From: Oscillospiraceae bacterium
GTDB lineage: Bacteria > Bacillota > Clostridia > Oscillospirales > Ruminococcaceae
DNA length: 6,261 nt
Direction of reading: 5' to 3'
Assembly (NCBI GenBank): GCA_017828835.1
Contig: JAGAEK010000084.1
Location: 1-6,261, forward strand
Shown: in pieces, positions 1 through 4,765 of the stretch
Position numbering within the stretch: position 1 is the first letter of the stretch
Layout: each line of letters opens with the position of its first letter
Made by a program: the position numbers and the translations under genes
The notes under the pieces: generated by a model
The model's input: the letters and a program-made list of their open reading frames with translations, nothing else
Databases searched by the model: none
What the model was told of the DNA's origin: nothing

Positions 1-392
1 TCAAGTCTTACGCCGCTCCAAACAGTGTTACCGAACTGAACAGCGAAGACCTGTCCGCCGTTTTCAGCTCCGGGAACACCCTTTTCGGTGTTGACCTTGT
101 AGCAAACCTTGATGAACTTATAAACTGTAGTGTCGACGACTAAATTCTCATAGCCGGAGCCGAAATAAACAGAACCGAGACCGCTGAGTTTAGGGGTCAT
201 TTTCAAAGAATCGGAATCTGCGTCGTAGCCGGTCTTATAGGAATCGTTGTCTTCGCTGGGGTAGCCCGCAACGTCCTTATATGCCGCGGTATACCCGAAA
301 ACGATCGGATCGTTGTCGGCGTAGGCGGGGAACAGTACTGCGACGGAGGCGAGCATTACGACAGCAATGATGATTGCTAATAATTTTTTCAT
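1..392 (-). CDS. Secreted protein of unknown function, N-terminal part (cut by left edge)
   Basis: An open frame runs from an ATG at 392 to the left edge (130 complete codons, no stop). The start is supported by AAGGAGG at 401-407, eight bases upstream. Residues 1-25 form a classic Sec signal peptide: MKK, a hydrophobic core (LLAIIIAVVMLASVAVLF), then a type I cleavage site after AYA (residues 23-25). There is no lipobox cysteine, so the product should be exported and released, or anchored by a C-terminus that is not visible. The mature part starts DNDPIVFGYTAAYKD and is rich in Gly, Tyr, Asp and aromatic/beta-strand patterns (for example VYKFIKVCYKVN), which fits a beta-sandwich or carbohydrate-binding-like fold. 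I do not recognise the family and that fold guess is inference. It follows SBP1 in the same direction after a 136-bp gap holding a hairpin, and no strong promoter was found, so read-through from SBP1 is possible. Confidence 0.85.
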   Translation of the reverse strand, partial: MKKLLAIIIAVVMLASVAVLFPAYADNDPIVFGYTAAYKDVAGYPSEDNDSYKTGYDADSDSLKMTPKLSGLGSVYFGSGYENLVVDTTVYKFIKVCYKVNTEKGVPGAENGGQVFAVQFGNTVWSGVRL

Positions 393-400
393 TGGTGTTT

Positions 401-407
401 CCTCCTT
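401..407 (-). promoter_or_regulatory. Ribosome binding site of the 1-392 secreted protein
   Basis: The - strand reads AAGGAGG eight bases before the ATG at 392. This near-perfect anti-16S match fixes the start. Confidence 0.85.
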
Positions 408-456
408 GATTTTATTTTAAATTTTTTTAGAATCTGATTTTGTCTTTGCAGTGCAC

Positions 457-480
457 GCTCATAGCTCGAAAGCTATGAGC
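457..480 (-). other. Perfect 10-bp hairpin downstream of SBP1
   Basis: GCTCATAGCT (457-466), loop CGAA, AGCTATGAGC (471-480) is a perfect inverted repeat; on the transcribed - strand the loop is TTCG, a stable tetraloop sequence. TGCAG (447-451) and CTGCA (484-488) can extend the stem across an internal loop. It lies 49 bases after the SBP1 stop. On the - strand it is followed by GTGCACTGC, not a U-tract, so a canonical intrinsic terminator is unlikely. A role in mRNA 3'-end stabilisation or partial termination is inferred. Confidence 0.6.
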
Positions 481-492
481 GGCCTGCAGAGA

Positions 493-515
493 AAGAAAAG
501 GGAAAATATGAAAAA
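493..515. repeat. 3'-flank repeat of the SBP duplication, copy 1
   Basis: These 23 bases match 1997-2019 exactly. Both copies lie just outside the 3' end of an SBP gene, between its stop codon and the downstream hairpin. GGAAATC follows four bases later in both. This marks the 3' edge of the duplicated SBP unit. Confidence 0.8.
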
Positions 516-528
516 GTCTGGAAATCGA

Positions 529-1878
529 TTATTTAACGAGCAAAGTGTCGTCATAGACGGCGTCTATCTCCGCCTGAGCGGCAGGAGCTATACTTTGCAC
601 CATGTTTGTGAACGAGTCTTCGGGATTATAGATGATCGAGGTCGTGATGCTGGTGAGGTTGCCGAACATTTCGGAGTTGTTGAAGAAGGTGTTCTTGCAG
701 AGCTCCTGCTCGAAATTATACCAGTCTTCGCGGCCGCCGTATTTTTCGATGATTTGCTGTTTCTGGCCTTCGTAATCCGTATCGGCTCTCTGCCAGAACA
801 GTTTATATTTGATCCATTCCTCGGCGAGCTCTTTGTTTTCCTCACGGATGCAGGAGGGGAAGAAATAACCGGAAGCGTAGCTCATCGATTTAACGACCTT
901 TGAAGTGTTCGACGGAGCATAAGGCATGGGAACATATCCGATATCATCGATGTTTTCGGTGTTTTCTGTGATGAACTGAGCGTACCATCCGCCGAAGCAT
1001 CCGAGCATCGCGTGTTTACCCAAAACGAAATCAACGCCGGGATCGCCTTGAGCGAAGTAATATTTATTTTTCATGAGGTAGAAATATTCGTCATAAACTT
1101 CGATCATATCCGAGTCGGTGAGAGCGAAATAGGGGTAACCTTCCGCGTTCCAGCGAACGACGTTTCCGTCTCCCGCGCATCCGGGCCAAACTCCGTCGAT
1201 ATATCCGGTCAGACCGTATTTATCGATGATGCCGTCGTCGTCACTGTCGTATGTAAGAGCGGCGCAGGCTTCGTTCAGAGCGTTGAAGTCCCATTCGCCT
1301 TTGAGGTAGAGCTCATAGGGATCTTCGAGTCCGGCCTCATCGAACGCGCTCTTTCTGTAGACGATGTAGAAGCAGGAGCTTCCGATGCCGAGAACGTTGA
1401 ACAGATATTGTTCGCCGTTGAGAGTGAAGAAATCGACCATGCTCTTATTGAGCTTTGCCTGGTAGATATCCTCGTTGAGATCGAGAACTTCCTTGATGGG
1501 GAGAATGAGTCCTTTCAGAACTCCGTTGATGAACATACGCTGATCGCAAGCCGCGATATCGGGGCCTGATCCGGAAGTGATCGCGGAAACGAGACCTGCG
1601 AGGTCGGGGGCTTGGCCGGGGTCGTTGACGGTAGCGCCGGTAGCTCTTTCGAATTCGGCGTAGATATCGTTTTCCTTACCGGTCTCCGGACGGGCTGCAA
1701 CCCACTGGGTCAGCGTTTTTCCGGCGTATTTTCCTTCAACGAAAGGATAGCCGGAGGGGTACTTTTCAAGATCGACGACTCCTTGTTCTTTGCTTGAAGT
1801 GCCGGGATCCTTGCCGCATCCCGCAAATACCGAAACGATCATCAGCAGCGCGAGAAAAGCAACTATGATTTTTTTCAT
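529..1878 (-). CDS. ABC-transporter extracellular solute-binding lipoprotein, family 1 (SBP1)
   Basis: This 449-aa protein should capture a solute, most likely a sugar or oligosaccharide, outside the membrane and hand it to an ABC permease. It has a lipoprotein signal peptide (MKKIIVAFLALLMIVSVFAGC) with lipobox FAGC and the lipidated Cys at residue 21, then a short Gly/Ser linker. The mature part has family 1 hallmarks: a first strand near residues 55-60, NDIYAEFERATGATV (70-84), the helix motif GEWDFNALNEACAALT (194-209) that corresponds to the GxWTWD motif of sugar-binding SBPs, and an EF-hand-like loop DSDDDGIID (211-219). Length is normal for the family. The start is fixed by AAGGAGGT at 1885-1892. 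It is a paralogue of SBP2 upstream (roughly three quarters identical by eye). No permease is in view. Its own promoter looks degraded, so it is probably read through from SBP2. The substrate cannot be told from sequence. Confidence 0.93.
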   Translation of the reverse strand: MKKIIVAFLALLMIVSVFAGCGKDPGTSSKEQGVVDLEKYPSGYPFVEGKYAGKTLTQWVAARPETGKENDIYAEFERATGATVNDPGQAPDLAGLVSAITSGSGPDIAACDQRMFINGVLKGLILPIKEVLDLNEDIYQAKLNKSMVDFFTLNGEQYLFNVLGIGSSCFYIVYRKSAFDEAGLEDPYELYLKGEWDFNALNEACAALTYDSDDDGIIDKYGLTGYIDGVWPGCAGDGNVVRWNAEGYPYFALTDSDMIEVYDEYFYLMKNKYYFAQGDPGVDFVLGKHAMLGCFGGWYAQFITENTENIDDIGYVPMPYAPSNTSKVVKSMSYASGYFFPSCIREENKELAEEWIKYKLFWQRADTDYEGQKQQIIEKYGGREDWYNFEQELCKNTFFNNSEMFGNLTSITTSIIYNPEDSFTNMVQSIAPAAQAEIDAVYDDTLLVK

Positions 1879-1884
1879 GAATAG

Positions 1885-1905
1885 ACCTCCTTTGATTTTT
1901 CAAAG
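1885..1905 (-). promoter_or_regulatory. SBP1 ribosome binding site with overlapping mini-hairpin
   Basis: The - strand carries AAGGAGGT (1885-1892) before the ATG at 1878. CTTTGA-AAAA-TCAAAG (1890-1905) forms a 6-bp stem whose 3' arm includes the first bases of the Shine-Dalgarno. The same arrangement is preserved at SBP2. Confidence 0.7.
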
Positions 1906-1913
1906 CCGTTAAG

Positions 1914-1928
1914 TGATAGAATTTTTCA
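1914..1928. promoter_or_regulatory. Candidate operator, degenerate copy upstream of SBP1
   Basis: TGATAGAATTTTTCA matches the SBP2 copy (3466-3480) at 13 of 15 bases and the palindromic copy (3585-3599) at 12 of 15. The left half TGATAGAA is intact and the right half has decayed. It lies 35 bases upstream of the SBP1 start codon. The regulatory role is inferred from repetition and position. Confidence 0.45.
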
Positions 1929-1958
1929 ATAACTCAATAGTTTTTGCAATTTTAGGAA

Positions 1959-1994
1959 GAATAGAGCTTATCTTATAATTGATAAGCTCTATTC
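1959..1994 (-). other. Perfect 14-bp hairpin between SBP2 and SBP1
   Basis: GAATAGAGCTTATC (1959-1972), an 8-base loop (TTATAATT), and GATAAGCTCTATTC (1981-1994) form a perfect inverted repeat 40 bases after the SBP2 stop. On the - strand the 3' arm ends in ATTC and runs into TTCCTAAAATT, only a weak U-rich tail. It could be a leaky terminator or an mRNA-stabilising 3' structure controlling how much SBP1 is made relative to SBP2; that is inference. Confidence 0.65.
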
Positions 1995-1996
1995 AT

Positions 1997-2019
1997 AAGA
2001 AAAGGGAAAATATGAAAAA
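1997..2019. repeat. 3'-flank repeat of the SBP duplication, copy 2
   Basis: Identical over 23 bases to 493-515. It lies between the SBP2 stop codon and the 1959-1994 hairpin. Homology ends at the hairpins, which differ in sequence. Confidence 0.8.
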
Positions 2020-2034
2020 AACGGGAAATCAAAT

Positions 2035-3396
2035 TTACCTTTCCGTAACTGAGGTGTCGTCAAAGACGGCGTCGATCTCAGCTTGAGCGGCAGGTGCTAC
2101 ACTTTGGACCATATTTGACCAAGAGTCCTCTCCGCCGTAAATAAGTTCACTGAGGATATTGGAGAGGTTACCGAACATTTCTGTGTTGTTGAAGAACATA
2201 TTCTTGCAGAGTTCCTGCTCGAAATTATACCAATCTTCGCGGCCGCCGTAGTTATTATTGATTATTTTCTGTCTCTGAGCCTCATAATCTTCGTCGGCTC
2301 TCTCCCAGAACATTTTATATTTGATCCATTCTTCGGCGAGCTCTTTGTTTTCATCGCGAAGAGAGGAGGGGAAGAAATAGCCGGAGGCGTAACCCATCGA
2401 TTTAACGACCTTTGAAGTGTTCGACGGAGCATAAGGCATAGGAACGTATCCGATATTTTGGATAGCTGCTTCGTCGTCGAGATTGTCGCACAGCCATTCA
2501 GAGTACCATCCGCCAATACATCCTAACATCGCGGATTTACCCAGAACGTAATCGGTGCCGGGAAGGTCGCCGAGTGTGAAATAACCCATCTTTTTGATGT
2601 AGGAGTATTCTTCATAAACTTCTAGCATGTCTGAATCCGTCATAGCGAAATAGGGACGGCCGTCTTTCCAGCGAACGGTGTTTCCGTTTTCCGCGCATCC
2701 GGGCCATTGGCCGTCGACATATCCGGTAAAAGCGACTTTATCGATGATGCCGTCGTCGTCGCTGTCGTATGTAAGAGCGGCGCAGGCTTCATTAAAAGCG
2801 TCGAAATCCCATTCGCCTTTAAGATATAGTTCATAGGGGTCTTCGAGGCCGGCAGCTTCGAACGCGCTCTTGTTGTAAACTATGTAGAAACAGGAGTTTC
2901 CGATGCCAAGAGCGTTAAACAAATAAGGCACACCGTTGAGCGAGAAGAAGTCGACTTTGCTTCTGTCGAGTTTTTTCTGATAGATTTCCTCGCTGAGATC
3001 GAGAACGTCACTGACAGGGAGGATGATTCCCTTTAAAACTCCGGAGATGAACAGATTCTGGTCGCAAGCCGAGATATCAGGGCCCGTTCCTGCAGTGACC
3101 GCGGAAACGAATTTAGCGTTGGAACCTGATTGACCGGGGTCGTTGACGGTAGCGCCGGTAGCTCTTTCGAATTCGGCGTAGATATCGTTTTCTCTACCTT
3201 TTTCCGGACGAGCTGAAACCCAGATGGTCAGCGTTTTTCCGGTGTATTTTCCTTCAACGAAAGGATAGCCGGAGGGGTACTTTTCAAGATCGACGACACC
3301 TTGTTCTTCGCTTGAAGTGCCGGGATCCTTTCCGCATCCCGCAAATACCGAAACGATCATCAGCAGCGCGAGAAAAGCAACTATGATTTTTTTCAT
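2035..3396 (-). CDS. ABC-transporter extracellular solute-binding lipoprotein, family 1 (SBP2)
   Basis: This 453-aa lipoprotein is the upstream member of the tandem pair and probably the first gene of the transcript. Signal peptide and lipobox (FAGC, lipidated Cys at 21) are identical to SBP1. It has the same landmarks: NDIYAEFERATGATV, a GEWDF motif in the helix that ends ACAALT, the EF-hand-like loop DSDDDGIID, and a conserved block IGYVPMPYAPSNTSKVVKS. The start is set by AAGGAGGT at 3403-3410. The promoter (3453-3481) and a candidate operator lie upstream. Ile codons are mostly ATC (19 of 24 by my count), which would fit high expression. Compared with SBP1, the N-terminal ~50 codons are almost identical while internal segments differ, including likely ligand-contacting regions, so the two may bind related but distinct ligands (inference). 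The start of the sequence next to it upstream is an unrelated gene, not a permease. Confidence 0.93.
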   Translation of the reverse strand: MKKIIVAFLALLMIVSVFAGCGKDPGTSSEEQGVVDLEKYPSGYPFVEGKYTGKTLTIWVSARPEKGRENDIYAEFERATGATVNDPGQSGSNAKFVSAVTAGTGPDISACDQNLFISGVLKGIILPVSDVLDLSEEIYQKKLDRSKVDFFSLNGVPYLFNALGIGNSCFYIVYNKSAFEAAGLEDPYELYLKGEWDFDAFNEACAALTYDSDDDGIIDKVAFTGYVDGQWPGCAENGNTVRWKDGRPYFAMTDSDMLEVYEEYSYIKKMGYFTLGDLPGTDYVLGKSAMLGCIGGWYSEWLCDNLDDEAAIQNIGYVPMPYAPSNTSKVVKSMGYASGYFFPSSLRDENKELAEEWIKYKMFWERADEDYEAQRQKIINNNYGGREDWYNFEQELCKNMFFNNTEMFGNLSNILSELIYGGEDSWSNMVQSVAPAAQAEIDAVFDDTSVTER

Positions 3397-3402
3397 GAAT
3401 AG

Positions 3403-3423
3403 ACCTCCTTTGATTTTTCAAAG
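3403..3423 (-). promoter_or_regulatory. SBP2 ribosome binding site with overlapping mini-hairpin
   Basis: AAGGAGGT (3403-3410) lies just before the ATG at 3396. CTTTGA-AAAA-TCAAAG (3408-3423) forms a 6-bp stem partly covering it, exactly as at SBP1, although the leader sequences diverge just upstream of this element. Confidence 0.7.
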
Positions 3424-3452
3424 CAACACAAATATTCTATGCTGTTATTTAA

Positions 3453-3481
3453 ATCGTACCACAAGTGATAGAATCTGTCAA
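3453..3481 (-). promoter_or_regulatory. Sigma-A-type promoter of SBP2
   Basis: On the - strand a perfect -35 TTGACA (3476-3481) is separated by 17 bases from TACGAT (3453-3458, 4 of 6 to TATAAT). This gives a leader of about 50 nt before the SBP2 ATG. The -35 box overlaps the candidate operator at 3466-3480, an arrangement typical of repression by promoter occlusion. Confidence 0.7.
3466..3480. promoter_or_regulatory. Candidate operator overlapping the SBP2 -35 box
   Basis: TGATAGAATCTGTCA is an imperfect inverted repeat matching the palindromic copy at 3585-3599 in 13 of 15 bases. It covers most of the spacer-proximal promoter and five bases of the -35 hexamer. The binding protein is unknown. 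Confidence 0.55.
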
Positions 3482-3584
3482 TAGTTTTTTATGAGAAAAT
3501 AGAAAATAAATCAATACGTACTCAAAAATGAAAAAATATTGTTAAAAAACAACAAAATGACAGCGGATTTTCAACTTTTCACTT

Positions 3585-3599
3585 TGATAGAAACTATCA
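3585..3599. promoter_or_regulatory. Candidate auxiliary operator, perfect palindrome
   Basis: TGATAG-AAA-CTATCA is a perfect 6-bp inverted repeat with a 3-base centre, centred 119 bp from the copy at 3466-3480. It lies just past the stop codon of the 178-aa gene. It is nested within a second inverted repeat, TTTCACTT (3577-3584) and AAGTGAAA (3613-3620), so it could alternatively be part of an RNA 3' structure of that gene. Similarity to the promoter copy favours a protein-binding site. Confidence 0.55.
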
Positions 3600-3607
3600 T
3601 AACAGTG

Positions 3608-4144
3608 TTAAAAAGTGAAAGAATAAACGGGTCGATCGACGGTCAAAAGCAGTGCGGCGCAAGCTGCGAGGAGGGAAAAACGCTCGGGAGGATTGGAATA
3701 TTTGACGCTGATATCGCAGGGAAAAACGTGATTTCCGAAGATATTTGTCAATTTTGACTGCAGCGAAATGACGGCGCTTTCCGAAGTAAAGCTTGAAAAG
3801 CCGAGGGCGGCTGAGGAAGAGAGACCGCAGGTGATGAAGTTGGAGGTTTTAGTTTTGACGGCGGAAAGCGCGAACGAGTTTTCCTCGGGAATTATCGCGG
3901 TCGTGCTGCCGATATTTCCGAGTTTATTTCTTGAAGAAAAGCTTTCTTTGAGTATAAGGATACTTTTTTTGTCGAAAATTGTCGAAATATGTCCGCAGTT
4001 TATCAGCTGTATTTCCGGGGAATCCGGGAACACAACACCTCCGAACGAGTCGAAAGCGACGGAAAAATAAGGTAAAAGTATTTTTCGGACGGTATTTGAG
4101 ATACGTTTATCTCCGAGCGGACCTAACAGAAAAATGTTTATCAA
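3608..4144 (-). CDS. Unrecognised 178-aa protein, probable TTG start
   Basis: The frame is open from 4219, but the best start is TTG at 4144: it has AAAGGAG nine bases upstream and a promoter (4172-4200) that would place the transcript start downstream of the ATG at 4219. The protein then begins MINIFLLGPLGDKRISNTVRK. There is no signal peptide or clear transmembrane helix. Notable segments are YFSVAFDSFGGVVFPDSP (26-42), INCGHIS (48-54), FITCGLSSSAALGFSSF (103-119) and a C-terminal Ala/Leu helix LLAACAALLL (158-167). The pattern of a Cys-Gly-Leu-Ser-Ser loop followed by beta strands and SLQ recalls a short conserved clostridial hypothetical family with a distant Mur-ligase-like flavour, but that is memory-based and weak. 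Function is unknown. It stands alone between a terminator upstream and the SBP2 promoter downstream. Codon structure in this frame is protein-like, and opposing frames look like shadows. Confidence 0.65.
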   Translation of the reverse strand: MINIFLLGPLGDKRISNTVRKILLPYFSVAFDSFGGVVFPDSPEIQLINCGHISTIFDKKSILILKESFSSRNKLGNIGSTTAIIPEENSFALSAVKTKTSNFITCGLSSSAALGFSSFTSESAVISLQSKLTNIFGNHVFPCDISVKYSNPPERFSLLAACAALLLTVDRPVYSFTF

Positions 4145-4171
4145 TCGAAAACGCTCCTTTCCGAAAATATT

Positions 4172-4200
4172 ATTATCACGCGGGGGTAAAAATATGACAG
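4172..4200 (-). promoter_or_regulatory. Sigma-A-type promoter of the 178-aa gene
   Basis: The - strand shows CTGTCA (4195-4200, 4 of 6), a 17-base spacer, then GATAAT (4172-4177, 5 of 6). The predicted transcript begins about 20 nt before the TTG start, just enough for the AAAGGAG site. It lies directly after the terminator at 4202-4238. Confidence 0.55.
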
Positions 4201-4201
4201 A

Positions 4202-4238
4202 GAAAAATAAAAAAAGCATACCGGAAAAGGTATGCTTT
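4202..4238 (-). terminator. Intrinsic terminator of the small membrane protein gene
   Basis: On the - strand AAAGCATACC, loop TTTTCC, GGTATGCTTT forms a perfect 10-bp stem (4213-4238) followed by TTTTTATTTTTC. It begins 15 bases after the stop codon at 4254. There is no U-tract on the + strand, so it acts leftwards only. Confidence 0.9.
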
Positions 4239-4253
4239 GAAAAGAAAACGCGA

Positions 4254-4649
4254 TCAGTTGTCGGCTTTGTCGGCTTCGATCTTTTTGACGACGTATTTTT
4301 GCGGGATCAGAATGACTCCGATACAGATAAGGTTTATGAAAACGAGCGCGAAGCTACCGATCAGCGGTATCGAATATTTTGTGATATAGGCGATTTTCGA
4401 GACGTAGATGATATTGAAGACCGTTACCAAAGAATCGAAAATGAGGAACAGCGGGTACAACAATACTCTTTTTTTGATAAAGAACCTGCACACGATGAGT
4501 ACGATTATACCGAAGACGACGGAAGATGCCGAGGCGATATAAACGGCGAAGGGAAAGTCGAGGTCTTTTGCAAGAATCTGGATAACGCCTCCGACCGTAC
4601 GCGAGATTATGGATATGAGAATGTATATCGAAACTAATTTTTTCAGCAT
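4254..4649 (-). CDS. Small four-helix integral membrane protein of unknown function
   Basis: This is a 131-aa protein starting MLKKLVSIYILISIISRT. The ATG at 4649 is chosen over one 14 codons upstream because AAGGAG (4656-4661) precedes it by six bases, and the upstream ATG lies within the -10 region of the promoter. Four hydrophobic segments are visible: about 5-26, 33-58, 63-83 and 93-115, with basic loops (RFFIKKR after helix 2) and a charged C-terminal tail (PQKYVVKKIEADKADN). It should sit in the cytoplasmic membrane. No catalytic motif is apparent and I do not recognise the family. It is a single-gene unit with its own promoter and a strong terminator, divergent from the DUF421 gene. 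Confidence 0.75.
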   Translation of the reverse strand: MLKKLVSIYILISIISRTVGGVIQILAKDLDFPFAVYIASASSVVFGIIVLIVCRFFIKKRVLLYPLFLIFDSLVTVFNIIYVSKIAYITKYSIPLIGSFALVFINLICIGVILIPQKYVVKKIEADKADN

Positions 4650-4681
4650 AAGAATCTCCTTCAAAATGCAAAATCTTAATA

Positions 4682-4710
4682 AGTTTACCACAGTTCTCCG
4701 AAAAAGTCAA
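4682..4710 (-). promoter_or_regulatory. Sigma-A-type promoter of the small membrane protein
   Basis: On the - strand TTGACT (4705-4710, 5 of 6) is followed after 17 bases by TAAACT (4682-4687, 4 of 6), about 33 bases before the start codon. Confidence 0.55.
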
Positions 4711-4719
4711 ATCATTTGA
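4707..4719. promoter_or_regulatory. 13-bp inverted repeat in the divergent intergenic region
   Basis: TCAAAT-C-ATTTGA is a perfect 6-bp inverted repeat with a single central base. It overlaps the -35 box of the leftward promoter and lies 47 bp before the DUF421 start, so it could be a shared operator. It is short and AT-rich, so chance is possible. Confidence 0.25.
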
Positions 4720-4765
4720 ATAAAATCGAAAAGGCGAGGAAATATAAAGACCGGAGGGGACGCAA

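Noticed and set aside
425..439. Possible fourth operator copy before the 1-392 gene
   Set aside because: Only TAGAATCTG matches (about 10 of 15 bases) with no symmetry and no clear promoter around it.
457..480. Rho-independent terminator after SBP1
   Set aside because: The stem is perfect but no U-tract follows on either strand, so I list it only as a hairpin.
451..903. 150-aa open frame on the + strand
   Set aside because: It lies antisense to the SBP1 3' end, has no ribosome site, and runs through the hairpin and the conserved 3' flank; it is a shadow of the SBP1 codon pattern.
1222..1248. Dockerin repeat in the SBPs
   Set aside because: There is a single calcium-loop motif inside an SBP fold, not the paired repeats of a dockerin.
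1012..1569. 185-aa open frame on the + strand
   Set aside because: It is entirely antisense to SBP1 with no ribosome site or recognisable protein pattern.
3460..3481. TetR-type operator similarity (TCTATCACT on the - strand)
   Set aside because: Only one half of the tet operator is matched; the symmetric element here is TGATAG-N3-CTATCA, with the half-sites in the opposite order.
3768..4070. 100-aa open frame on the + strand opposite the 178-aa gene
   Set aside because: It lacks a ribosome site, whereas the - strand frame has an aligned promoter, ribosome site and start.
4134..4637. 167-aa open frame on the + strand rich in Asp, Glu and Arg
   Set aside because: It crosses a terminator and is antisense to a clear four-helix membrane protein; its charged composition is the expected mirror of hydrophobic codons.
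4743..4748. TATAAA as a -10 box for the DUF421 gene
   Set aside because: The only TTGA-like hexamer upstream is 21 bases away, and the box sits too close to the ribosome site for a normal leader.
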